Assembly: GCA_947396885.1 (NCBI GenBank)
Contig: OX377201.1
Location: 68,918,983-68,982,982, forward strand
Reading direction: 5' to 3'
Length of the DNA stretch: 64,000 nucleotides
DNA from: Heligmosomoides polygyrus polygyrus
Taxonomy: Eukaryota > Nematoda > Chromadorea > Rhabditida > Heligmosomidae
Shown: piece by piece, positions 43,817 to 54,071 of the stretch
Position numbering within the stretch: position 1 is the first letter of the stretch
Layout: the number at the start of each line of letters is the position of its first letter
Program-made: the position numbers and the translations under genes
The notes under the pieces: model-generated
Database searches by the model: none
What the model saw: the letters and a program-made list of their open reading frames with translations, nothing else
Told to the model about the DNA's origin: nothing

Positions 43817-45132
43817 GGTAGCGATGTCCGTTCCTCACGTGGTGCCACTAGAAACTGTTTGCTTCTGCGAACTGAGCTAATCACGTACAATCGAGTACAG
43901 GCGACAGGCCCTTGTGACAGGTCGGCCTATGGAGATCCCATGTCACATCACGTGGTTGACGACGACAAGTGAGTAACGAGATAGTGTTACGGTGCCCTCG
44001 GGAGCCGACGCGCACACGCAGAACCCGGCGAGTGAAAGAAGTACGCGAGGGTCCCTGGCGAGAGGACGGCATCGGGGAGAAACTGAGCTAGTCCGAAACC
44101 CCCGTAATTAGGCAAGACCCGCGTAGCTATGCTGAGTGTGGGTACATTGACGTGCGAGTTGGCGAAAGCACTGGAGCGAAGTCGAGTCGACTTATGTGCG
44201 ATACAGGAGATGAGGTGGTTCTGTAGCAAGTCAAGGGACATAGGCCGAAGCTTTAAGGCCTTTCTGTGCGGCAGTCCCAGCACCACCAGCGGAGATGGTG
44301 TAATCGTCTCCGAACGTTTCCGAGACGCGATTATAAGCGTGAAACGTTTCAATGAGCACTTGATAAAGGTCGTAGTCGCTGCTGAACAGCGTATGTATCA
44401 TTTCTTCTGTGCGTACTCTTCGCAGTCAGGCTGTACTGAGAGAGCCAAGAAGAGCTCTGGGCCCTGCTTGATCAAAACACAGCAGAGGTACCGTCAGAAG
44501 GCGCTGTCGTTATCGCAGGGGACTTTGACGATCATGATGGGACTGCGAAAGATGGTTACAACTGTCATTGTCGGGTTTGGATATGGAGCACGTAATGCTG
44601 ATGGCAGCCTTGAGTACTTGCGGACTTGCACAACCTCATCATCGCGAACACCGTATTTTGAAAGCGTGACTCCCATCTTGAGTCTTTCTAGAGCGGGAGC
44701 ACCAGTACACAGATCAACTTCATCCTTCTTGAGCATCGCGATCGAAAGCTGATTACAGATGCGAAGGTGGTGCCGTGCGAGACTGTCGCCACACAGCACC
44801 GTCCGCTGATATGCACTCTTAAGTTGGCCCTCCGAGGCTGAGGCATGTCGAGCGGTGTGGTCCATCGAGAATCATTAGGTGGCGGTTGAAGGAAAATGCT
44901 GTAGCTTTTGTTTCTCGTATTCGATTACCGACGGTGACAACCGTCGACGGAACATGTAAATATGCCACCGATACGATATTACAAGCTGCATGTTAGAATT
45001 AGGCATAACTAAGCCCAGACGCCGCAAGACCGACAAGCTGGCATGGCTGCCGACTACCGACGTACGAGAAAAAGCCGGTCCAAGAAAAATTATATCACGC
45101 GTTCCTGCGTGACAAGACTGTACACAATTGGC
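43817..45132 (+). pseudogene. RTE copy, 5' half: leader and endonuclease
   Basis: It begins in the same 5' tip as the RTE at 41,168 (GCGATGTCCGTTCC). The endonuclease starts near 44,129: L-S-V-G-T-L-T, A-I-Q-E-M-R-W, then V-I-V-S-E-R-F-R-D and frameshifted remains of G-D-L-N and D-F-V-L. The linker follows in three frames to V-H-N-W-R at 45,132, where the 4.6-kb composite unit is inserted. The left target duplication of the whole RTE is TACGCATGCAAACGGT (43,801-43,816). Confidence 0.9.
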
Positions 45133-45140
45133 GTGTGCAC

Positions 45141-45498
45141 TATACTTCGGACCGAATCGAATAATTTCGAATGAATATTCGAATAAATTCGAGTATTCAA
45201 ATATTCATTATTCAAATATTCGGTGAGGTCCAAAATTCGAATATATTCATTATTCGAATATTCGATGAGGCCAAAAATTCGAAAATATTTATTATTCGAA
45301 TATTCGCTGAGGCCCAAAATTCGAATATATTCGTTATTCGAATATTCGACAAGGTCCAAAATTCGAATATATTCGTTATTCGACTATTCGAGTGCCCCAA
45401 AATTCGAATATATTCGAATATATTCGACGCTACTGAGATAGACTACTGGGTGTCAGTTTTTGCGCCTTCTGGATATAAATCGCCTAAAGTCAAGTATA
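45141..45498 (+). mobile_element. TTCGAATA MITE, left copy of the composite
   Basis: Starts TATACTTCGGACCG as does the copy at 49,438. It then carries about five ~42-bp tandem units built from TTCGAATAT. It probably ends at CAAGTATA (45,491-45,498). The frames here that read E-Y-S-N-N-E-Y are repeat artefacts. Confidence 0.75.
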
Positions 45499-45630
45499 TG
45501 AAAAACCAAGGATATATTTGAGCTCAGCAGCTCGAGCTCTATCGTTTGATATACATATTTCATATGTAGCCATGAAATTATTCGAAATTGGAAACATGTT
45601 TAATTACCTAAGCTTGAAGGCCGACCTACG

Positions 45631-45935
45631 ATGGACTTGAGAAACATGAATGATGCGGCCAAGGTCGACCTCTGTCGAAAGTACTTCATTGTCGGTTTGT
45701 TTGGTCTACCGTTGGTGTGGCTTAGGAACACAATCTGGTTCTTTGGTTGAGACTTTCTTCGACCGCAATCACCGGCCACCAATACCAATCGGAAGTATGT
45801 CACGCTGAGTGCCAAAGGAGCGATCTTTTGGTTAATAGTAATATCTGTCTGGAGACCATCTTCCAGTCGTACCGTTCGAAAAGTGTCGCATGGGCGGACT
45901 ACTTGGCATTCATCTTCTCAGTCGGAAGGGTATAG
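45631..45935 (+). pseudogene. pen-2: Intronless pen-2 (presenilin enhancer 2) copy
   Basis: The ATG at 45,631 opens a frame that follows PEN-2 residue by residue: K-V-D-L-C-R-K-Y-F near residues 11-19, L-P-L-V-W-L near 26-31, and N-T-I-W-F-F near 33-38. Codon 40 is a TGA. The frame then continues D-F-L-R-P and R-K-Y-V-T-L-S-A-K-G-A-I-F-W-L-I-V-I-S. A shift near 45,850 moves the end into another frame: T-I-F-Q-S-Y-R, A-W-A-D-Y-L-A-F, V-G-R-V, TAG at 45,933-45,935. Total length is 305 bp against 303 expected for 101 residues, so all coding parts are present with no intron. PEN-2 is a two-pass or three-pass membrane subunit of gamma-secretase. The missing introns point to a retrocopy. It cannot make a working protein. 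Confidence 0.85.
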
Positions 45936-46079
45936 AGTGGCTGCGATCTCACCCCAAATTGCCACAGCATCATTCATCCTTCTCAAAGTCCTTTTCTGTG
46001 ATTCACTTGTAGGAGACCTTATTTCTCAGCTTAACGACAAGGTTTGTAACATAAAACATCATATACATATTAACATAAT

Positions 46080-46152
46080 GCCGAGTTAGCCTAGTGGTTA
46101 GTAGGGTAGTTTCATGCACAAACGGTCACAGGTTCGACTCCCGGCTCCGGCA
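46080..46152 (+). promoter_or_regulatory. tRNA-like pol III promoter at the RTE 5' end
   Basis: A-box TAGCCTAGTGG at 46,087-46,097 and a consensus B-box GGTTCGACTCC at 46,131-46,141, with GCCG at the start able to pair with CGGC at the end. A GTTT/AAAC stem encloses a seven-base loop in the anticodon position. D and T stems are imperfect, so it is tRNA-derived, not a tRNA gene. It starts exactly at the target duplication. Confidence 0.65.
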
Positions 46153-49087
46153 CGCCATGCCCTGCAAAAATTGCAAAATGGTTCCAGCTCAGGCTCAGGT
46201 TTACAGGCCGGCTGATGGAGAAACCTCGTCACAAAACCATGATCACAAGTCGCAATAGAATCAGTGTAAAGGCTAGGACGTCACCCGGAAGTGGCGCACA
46301 GAACCCCCGTCCGAGTTCTGTGGTCAGTATGCGAGGGCTACCGAGGGCCGAACGACCTCGGCTAAAGAAGCTAGTTTGACTGGGGACTCTGAATGTGGGA
46401 ACGCTGACCGGAAGATCTAGGGAAGTGACTGACCTGATGAAGCGCAGAAGGACACACGTCCTGGGTCTGCAGGAAACGCGATGGAAAGGGGCGAAAGCAA
46501 GGGACATCGGAGAAGGGGTCAAGCTGTACTACAACGGAGAGGACACCAACCGGAACGGGGTAGGGATAGCTGTCGCAGAGTCCCTCAAGGATTCAGTAGC
46601 GGCTGTCCAAAGAATAAACGACCGCATCATGTCACAGCAGCTGGACACGAAGGAGGGTTAATGGACCACCATGTCTGTCTACGCTCCGCAGACCGGATGC
46701 TGCGAGCACGACAAGGATGACTTCTATCTCTCGCTCGAGGAAGCCATAAGGTCCGTACCAGAAGGCGACTACCTCTCCATAGCAGGGAACATGGACGGGC
46801 ATGTGGGGAGTGGCAGAAGAGGAGTGGAAAGGGTTCATGGAGGTAGAGGGATCGGCCTGATAAACCCGAATGGAGAACGAATTCTGGATCTGGCTATCGC
46901 CCACGACCTGGCTGTGTGTAGCACCTTCTTCGCGAAGAGGGAGAGCCAGAAGGTGACCTATGCTAGCGGAGGAAGAAGGACGGAAGTCGTCCACATCCTG
47001 GTTCGAAGGGCTGCCCTGAAAACAGTCCGGGATGTGAAGGTCATTCCGGGAGAAGACGTGGCATCACAGCATAGACCCTTGGTAGCCGACCTTAGCATAA
47101 CTCTACCCAGCAGTGAGGACGGAACCCAGGATCCGATGGTGGAGACTGCGGGGTTCAGAGCGGAACGAGCTGCGAAGGGCAGTGCTCGAAGCAGGCCTTC
47201 CAGATCCAGCTGGTCCCGTGAATGAGACCTGGAGGAGGGTAGCCCAAACAATCCTGAGATGTGCCAAGGAAACCTTGGGAGAAACAAAGGAGGGAACCAG
47301 AGGGGATAAATCGGCATGGTTCTGAAACGAAGAGGTGCAGGCTGCGGTGAAGAGGAAGGAGGAGGCCTACAAGCTGTGGCAGAAGACGAGGGCACCCGAG
47401 CATCTCACAGCCTACAGGAAGCTGAAGAGGCTGGCAAAAACAGCTGTAGCGAAGGCAAAGAACGCGGAAATGGATGCCCTGTACGAGAAACTAAACGGGC
47501 CAGAGGGAGAGAAGTTCGCCATCCGCCTGGCCATGGCGCGTCATAGAGCTAGCCTCGACATTCGAGTAGTGAAGACTGTGAAGAGTGCTGACGGTAGGGT
47601 GTTACGGAAGCAGGCCGAGGTCAGAGAGATAATGGGAGGAGTACTTCAAGGAACTCCTGAACGACGAGTTCCCTCGTCGGGAGGCCGAGGAAGAACAACC
47701 AACGGAAAGACCCATCCCACCCTGGACCCAAGAAGAGGTTCGCAAGGCCATAGGGAAGATGAAACTCGGAAAGGCAGCAGGGCCTGACGGTGTGCCAGTA
47801 GAGGCTTAGAAGGTGCTTAGGGACCCCGGAATCAATGGCTGACGCAGTTCCTCAACAGGATCACGAAAAAAGGTAAGATGTCGGATGACTGGAGGAACAG
47901 CACCATAGTCCCCATCTTCAAGCAGAAGGGAGACGCTTCCGAATGCTCCAACTACCGAGGGATCAAACTGATCTCACACACGATGAAGATCTACGAACGA
48001 CTGGTCGACCCAAGGCTGAGGGAGATGGTACCCATCTCCCAGGTGCAGTGGGGGCTTCATGCCTGAGAGGTTCACCACAGACGCCATCTTCATCGCTCGT
48101 CAGGTGATGGAGAAATATCGGGAGAAACGAAAACCCTGCTACCTGGCATTCCTGGACCTGAAGAAGGCCTACGACAGGCTAGCTCGGGCCGTAATCTGGA
48201 ACGCCCTTCGAGGGAGGGGTGTCCCGGAACGTCTGATCACGGTCATAAGGGACATGTACGAGGGCTCGAAAGCGGAGATACGAACTCTACACGGGTGACA
48301 AGGAAAGTGGACATCACAGTGGGGGTACATCGAGGGTCGGCTCTGAGCCCATTCATCTTCCTGCTGACGCTTGACTCTATAGTGAACCACCTTGAGGAAG
48401 GCCCTCTCAGAACGATCCTCTACGCGGACGACATCGCCCTAGTAGCCGACAACCAGGAGGAGCTGGAGGAGAAGGTGCAGCTGTGGCAGAGAGCCCTCGC
48501 AGAGAACGGCCTACGGCTGAACGTGAAGAAGACGAAGTTCATCAGCTCTGAGCAGTGCGCTGGATCGATCCTAGACTGCCATGGGGAAACGGATGAGAAG
48601 GTGGAAGAATTCCGCTACCTCGGAAGTGACCTATCCGAGGAAGGAAGTGTGGACCAGGCGGTCAGGGGACGGATAAAATAACCCTGGGTAAGGCGCAGGA
48701 GCGGCAACTGCACGCGGCGGAGATGAGGATGCTGAGGTGGGCATGTGGATGGACCCGTCGGGACAGTGTGCGAAACGAGGATGTTAGGGCAGTGATGAAG
48801 ACAGCCCCGATCCAGCTGAAGATGAGAGAGCAGCGCCTGAGGTAGTATGGACACGTCCTCAGAAGACCAGAGGATCACCCCACAAGATTGGCCCTAGATT
48901 TCGAGGCACCCGGTAAGCGTCCGAGAGGAGCCCCAAGGAAAAGATGGAAGGACGTCATCAAGAGAGATCTCGCCGAAGTCGGCGCCACAGCAGATGACGC
49001 CCTTGATAGGATGAGGTGGCGACAGATCACAAGAACAGCGGACCCTGCGACTGCGCGGGACTAAACGCTCAGGAGAAGAAGAAGAAG
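46083..49087 (+). mobile_element. RTE retrotransposon of a second family, with tRNA-like 5' end
   Basis: Perfect 20-bp duplication (ATACATATTAACATAATGCC at 46,063-46,082 and 49,088-49,107). The 3,005-bp body begins with a tRNA-like stretch, then a ~230-bp leader, the endonuclease-reverse transcriptase frame and an AGAAGAAGAAGAAG tail. The perfect duplication suggests that this is one of the youngest insertions in the window. Confidence 0.9.
46383..49064 (+). pseudogene. Second-family RTE endonuclease-reverse transcriptase ORF
   Basis: Domains in order: endonuclease (L-N-V-G-T-L-T-G-R-S, G-L-Q-E-T-R-W, V-Y-A-P-Q-T-G, then a changed G-N-M-D-G-H-V where G-D-M/L-N-G-H-V is usual), linker, then reverse transcriptase. 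The latter has I-F-K-Q-K-G-D-A-S-E-C-S-N-Y-R-G-I, F-L-D-L-K-K-A-Y-D-R-L, G-V-H-R-G-S-A-L-S-P and an intact L-Y-A-D-D box at 48,418-48,432. The C-terminal H-V-L-R-R and R-P-R-G-A-P blocks lead to TAA 49,062-49,064. Interruptions are a TAA near 46,660 and frame changes near 47,110, 47,640, 47,830, 48,055, 48,300 and 48,680. There is a small deletion after R-G-R-I-K. Despite the young duplication the ORF is badly broken, so it was probably copied in trans or decayed quickly. Confidence 0.9.
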
Positions 49088-49167
49088 ATACATATTAACA
49101 TAATGCCTTTAAATAACATGTCATGTTTGAGATTACGTTTATTTCTGTATTTGCTTTAGAGGGTCAT

Positions 49168-49289
49168 TAGAAGCCGTAAAATATCTACTATTTCAACCAA
49201 AGCATTCTTTATTGATAAATTTTGTGGCTAGAAGCCGTAGAATGCTTACAATTTCAACCAAAGTATTCGCTATTGATAAATTTTGTGGC
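49168..49289 (+). repeat. Tandem pair of 61-bp units
   Basis: Units 49,168-49,228 and 49,229-49,289 both start TAGAAGCCGTA and end TTGTGGC, with a few differences. Confidence 0.9.
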
Positions 49290-49437
49290 ACTATGTCAGT
49301 TGTGCGTTACGGTCGGAATTCATTAAGATTAGAAGAGTTTGGATTTGAAAATTGAAGACACGATCTTACAGAAGAAATTAGAAAAAAGGCATTTAGCATA
49401 GGGCTCAATTTGACTTTCAATTCAAATACATCTGTCG

Positions 49438-49756
49438 TATACTTCGGACCGAATCGAATAATTTCGAATGAATATTCGAATAAATTCGAATATTCGAATA
49501 TTCATTATTCGAATATTCGGTGAGGCCCAAAATTCGAAAATATTCATCATTTGAATATTCGATGAGACCCAAAATTCGAAAATATTCATTATTCGAATAT
49601 TCGACGAGGCCCAAAATTCGAATATATTCATTATTCGAATATTCGGCAAGGTCCAAAATTCGAATATATTCATTATTCGAATATTCGGTTTTCCGTGAAA
49701 ACGAATATATTCGATTAATCGTTTATTCGAAAAAATTTTGGAAGGACACAAGTATA
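49438..49756 (+). mobile_element. TTCGAATA MITE, right copy of the composite
   Basis: A complete 319-bp element from TATACTTCGGACCG to GGACACAAGTATA. It contains about five ~42-bp TTCGAATAT-rich units. Its right flank is GTGTGCAC, shared with the left flank of the partner at 45,141. Its own left flank (ATCTGTCG) does not match. Confidence 0.85.
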
Positions 49757-49764
49757 GTGTGCAC

Positions 49765-51152
49765 CAGTAGGCGAAGAAAGCGACCGAAAGGCCGCAGCTG
49801 TTGCAAAAGCCGCTATTGTGATAACCTCAGCGATAAACTCGAGACGTGCGATGGTGAACTACATCTTTACCGACTTGCCAAGGCACGCCATCATCAGACC
49901 GAGAACATCGAGAAATTCTTGGGCACTGATAATGAGAACAGCCATCTACTGACGAACCGCAAGAGGGCTATTGGACGATGGCATGACTACTTCGAGAGAA
50001 TTTCGACAGTAGAGTTTACCCATCTGCCTACCTTGGCGTCCCTCCTCGGTCCTGTGCAGAAAATTGCTGTGGAGGAGACGTAAGCGGCTTTGAAGAAGAT
50101 GAAGCAAGGCAAAGCAATGCGCTTTAACGATATAGCGGCCAACCTATGGAAGTTAAGGTGCAGGAATCCTGCCGAGTGGCTAACAAAGTTTTTCAACCAG
50201 GTTGTTGCGGAAGAGAAGGTACCTGGCAGTTGGCAGGAAAACACGACGATCCCGGTATGGAAGAAGAATGGCAGTGCTGCGGACTGCACGATTACCGTCG
50301 AATTCTTCGAGGTACGCCTTACGACAACACGGTGTTCCCGAAGAGCACATTGAGTGGTTGCGCATACTTTACTCTGGCCCAAACAGTAGAGTGCGAGCGC
50401 CAGCCGGCACATCGGCGGAGTTTTCTGTCTCCGTCGGTGTCCACCAAGACTCTGCGCTTTTCCCGCTCCTTTTCATTGTCTTAATGGATGTCATTTCGAA
50501 AGACCTTCAGAAGCCTACCCTCGCGGTTGTAAGCAGATGACGTAATGCTTGCAAGCGAAGAGAAGAGCGAACTCGAGCTACAAGCGGAAGCTTGGTACGA
50601 CCGTTTGGCGATCAATGGTACTGCGCTCGTACGGACGACAAACTTCAAGTACCATGGATCTGGAATTGCGTCTGATGGTAGTCTAACGTTCGAGGTGAAC
50701 TCGCGCGTGAGCGCAACGTCGTTCAAATGGCACTTGATGACAGACGTTCTATGCGACAGGAAAATACCGGAACGCCTTAAATCGAAGATTGGAATGCTGC
50801 GCGGAACGGCTGAAGTTACGAGTCTGGACCCTGTTCGCAACGATGAAATACGTCAGAGTTTGGTGTCGCTTTAGTTGCTGATAAGTTACGTGAAGCTCGC
50901 CTTCGGTGGTATGGCCACTTTCTTCGCGCTAGTTGTGACTGTTTGGAAGATTGGCCTTAGCTTAGATGTGCCGGAAACGGCCTAAAGTTTGGTCGAAGCA
51001 GCGCTTTCTTGATACGTTGCATAGGGAACTGAAGGTATAATAGCTGGTATCCACCCCAATCAAGCATTTGATCGTGTAAAGTGGCGTCACCATACCAGAA
51101 GAGCGGACCCCGCCTCGAAGTGGAACGGGTTCTGAAGAAGAAGAAGAAGAAG
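49765..51152 (+). pseudogene. RTE copy, 3' half: linker, reverse transcriptase, tail
   Basis: The linker resumes exactly after the second GTGTGCAC. Blocks seen are L-H-L-Y-R-L-A-K-A-R-H, M-K-Q-G-K-A, W-K-K-N-G-S-A-A-D-C, and a deletion removing much of the palm domain. Next come V-G-V-H-Q-D-S-A-L-F-P-L-L, a broken box around C-K-Q-M-T (the expected Y-A-D-D), and V-L-C-D-R-K-I-P-E-R-L. After that ~35 codons are deleted. The end reads R-R-A-D-P-A-S-K with TGA at 51,133-51,135 and a GAAGAAGAAG tail. The right target duplication is TACGCATGCAAACAGT (51,153-51,168), 15 of 16 matching the left one. Confidence 0.9.
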
Positions 51153-51168
51153 TACGCATGCAAACAGT

Positions 51169-52215
51169 AACTGCATTATTATTCCACAATTGACAGTGAG
51201 AGGAATTTTTGCTTACTCGAACAGTGCAGTTATTTTAACACACTCTGCGGAGGAAAATTTGAATAAAAAATGCTCTAAAATGTTTCAATTTGCTTAGAGA
51301 ATATCTATTTAAAATTTATATACGTCCAACTCAGTTTGCGAAATGTCCTGATTTCATAGATGTTCAGTTTCCAATTAAAACTTGCCCAGATTAAATTGAA
51401 AATCGCTTATATAAATCTTTGGACGTGAAGCTCGTACGACATTTACTTTTTTCTGACCATTACGCTGCCGTCGTGAATAGGAAGAAAAAAATAAGATAAT
51501 GAAACAATAAAATAGTGGCAATAGTCGCAATGTAAACAAAAATAGAGTCAGAATATATCACACTGAAGTGCATTCGCATGTATTCATGTGCACCGTCGTC
51601 CTTGTCCTGTCCTTTTCCCCACATGATGGAATAATGTGCGAAGAATGTGATGATTTCTATGATGCTTAGAAGTCTCCGCTTTTCAGCGAGAACCCAGGGT
51701 AATGGAGGGCCTGCTCAGACCATTATGAAACAAATATCAGTATCCGAAACCACTCTACTGTTGTCACCAGGTTCCTCCGAAGTGGTTTCACCTTTTCTGC
51801 TACACTGACCGTCGCAGGCTTGCCAGTGGTAAGCTTTTTTAATGAAACGGTAGTGAGATGCTAAATTTGAATTATGTGCGAGTGTATGATGAACACAGTT
51901 TTCCTCCTTGTTGCCTGCATTCGAATCTCACCTTTTGACTTGCTCATCTTGAACCCGAATCACATCACGTCGATCATCGCTCATCGCTCAGTAAGCAAGT
52001 GCACCCACAGTTAACACATCATAGGAACCGTGGAAATGCGCGTTTGATTTCTTCTGGACTAAGAATGCAGTTGTAATTCTAGCGTAAACTACATGAAACA
52101 ATTCAGAAATAGTTTTCGGAAACCCTCACACTAATCTCGATTCTTCGAAGCTGAGAAGGTGTCATATAGTTATGTAGGTTTAGTCTACGAAACGTGTTTA
52201 TGCAGTCACAGTAAC
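51169..52215. other. No gene recognised
   Basis: AT-rich DNA with no open frame, RNA gene or repeat that I can support. Confidence 0.4.
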
Positions 52216-52223
52216 AAAAGATG

Positions 52224-54063
52224 GGGTGAGGGACGTTCTGCCTGAAAGCGGCGCGGGCAAAAGCGCGGGACAGTGCCTGCGGAGCCAATTAGCGTCGACT
52301 CGCGCAGTGACACCCGCCGCTTCGCGCTCGGCCAGAGAGCCTTCGCCGCGGAGGCGATGCTGACCCAAACAACGGAGCCTGTAGGTCGACCAGATTTGGT
52401 GTGATTACAGTCGATAAAGGGATAGGAGGCTCAGACGGCTTGCATTGGCAGTCCAGAATATGGGACTGATCTGAACCCTACCATCTTCTATATCAAAATC
52501 TCAAGCTCTATCGAATGAGCCAGGAAAAAATCTTGCCTCAAAAACCCTTACAACATTTTTTCAGGCGCTGTTTAACTTTCGATAAATATCGGTTTTTATT
52601 TATATCAGGACTAACTACGAGGCATACTTCCAGGATGTGAACTCTACCATCTCCTGCATTATATCCTGTCTAGATAACCCTTAAGGCGACTTTTTAGGCG
52701 TTGTTTATTTTCGTTAATTAGCAGTTTTTATTTATACCAGGATTAATTGCGAGGCATGCTTCCATACTACTGATGTAACCAATACCATCTCCTGTACTAG
52801 AATTTCCAGCTCTATCGAATGAGCCAGAAAAGAACTCTGCCTCAACAACCCTTAAAGCGATTTTATTTTCAGGCGTTGTTTATTTTTCGCTAAATATCGG
52901 TTTTTATTCACATTTATCAGGATTAAATGCGAGACTTGCTACCAGGCTAAAATTGCACGAGGATTCCAATTAGATAGACGAGAAATATTTTAAAAGAAGT
53001 TTAAAGCATTAGTTTTAACATTACATCTCTTTAGCATTTCGTAACTGTTTTTTCTATGGAACTTTACAATGCACACACCATATATGTATATCGAGACTAA
53101 GACTGGATAGGTGGTTCATGAAATCTAATGTTCAAGGAGAATAAATTTCATCACACAATGCTTCAAATTGCTCGTCCAGTCGTTTGTGGCTTCTGTCAGT
53201 TTTTTGACCTCGCGTTCCACAGGCAATGTACCTGCACCGTCAATGTCCCTACCATTCAGCGAGTTAGGAAACACTGATGAAATGCTTTGAAAAAACTGGA
53301 GTACTTCGGTGTTCTTAAGGTGTCCACCGACTATGAAATTGAACTCGTTGGGCAATTTCACGACTGTGAACATGCTCTACGCACTGAAGGATCATAATGT
53401 CGTTTTCAAAAAGGTTGAGCACTTTGGGTGCTCTTAGAAGGTCTCTCGTCTATCTAACTATATTTCTTGCACAATTTCAGCCTGGAAGCATGCCTCGCAA
53501 TTAATTCTGATTTAAATAAAAACTGATATTTAAGGAAAATAAACAACGCCTAAAAGCCGTCTTAAGGGTTTTTAGACAGGACAATTTCTTGCATATTTGA
53601 CAGAGATCGAAATTCTAGTACAGGAGATGGTAGAGTTCACATCAACAGCCTGGAAGCATGCCTCGTAGTTAATTCTGGTATAAATAAAAACTGATATTTA
53701 CCGGAAGTTAACAGCGCCTGAGAAAAACAATGTAAGGGTTACTGAGACAAGATTCTTTGCTGGCTCATTCGATAGAGCTTGAAATTCTGATATAGAAGAT
53801 GGTAGGGTTCAGATCAGTCCCATATTCTGGACTACCAGTACAAGCCGTCTGAGCCTCCTATCCCTCTATCGATTGTAATCACACCAAATCTGGTCGACCT
53901 ACTGGCTCCCTTGTTGGCTGGGTCAGCATCGCCTCCGCGGTGAAGGCTCTCTGGCCGAGCGCGAAGCGGCGGGTGTCACTGCGAGAGTCGACGCTAATTG
54001 GCTCCGCAGGCACTGTCCCGCGCCTTTGCCCGCGCCGCTTTCAGGCAGAACGTCCCCCTCCCC
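52224..54063. mobile_element. 1.84-kb inverted-repeat element with 8-bp duplication
   Basis: AAAAGATG flanks it at 52,216-52,223 and 54,064-54,071. The ends pair (GACGTTCTGCCTGAAAGCGG at ~52,232 with its complement near 54,035-54,055) and arms of ~700-800 bp are reverse complements around ~53,143. Within each arm, 140-175 bp units repeat in tandem; markers are GGCGTTGTTTATTTT, CGGTTTTTATTTAT and GCGAGGCATGCTTCC. The outer ~170 bp are GC-rich, the inside AT-rich. An 8-bp duplication fits hAT-type or foldback elements. Confidence 0.8.
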
Positions 54064-54071
54064 AAAAGATG

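Larger units (their letters stand above)
45141..49756 (+). mobile_element. 4.6-kb composite unit bounded by two TTCGAATA MITEs
   Basis: Inserted into the RTE with an 8-bp duplication GTGTGCAC (45,133-45,140 and 49,757-49,764). The outer termini are TATACTTCGG and the complement of TATACTTGTG. The unit starts with one MITE copy and ends with a second in direct orientation. The interior holds a pen-2 retropseudogene, an RTE of another family and a 61-bp tandem pair. Confidence 0.8.

Noticed and set aside
45141..45430. CRISPR-like array because of regular ~42-bp spacing
   Set aside because: Units are contiguous low-complexity repeats without unique spacers, and the genome is eukaryotic.
45090..45521. 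Long frames with repeated E-Y-S-N-N-E-Y or I-R-I-F motifs
   Set aside because: They are translations of the 42-bp TTCGAATA tandem units in several frames on both strands, not proteins.
46080..46152. Functional tRNA gene
   Set aside because: D and T stems do not pair well, the anticodon loop lacks the usual T before the anticodon, and it is fused to an RTE leader.
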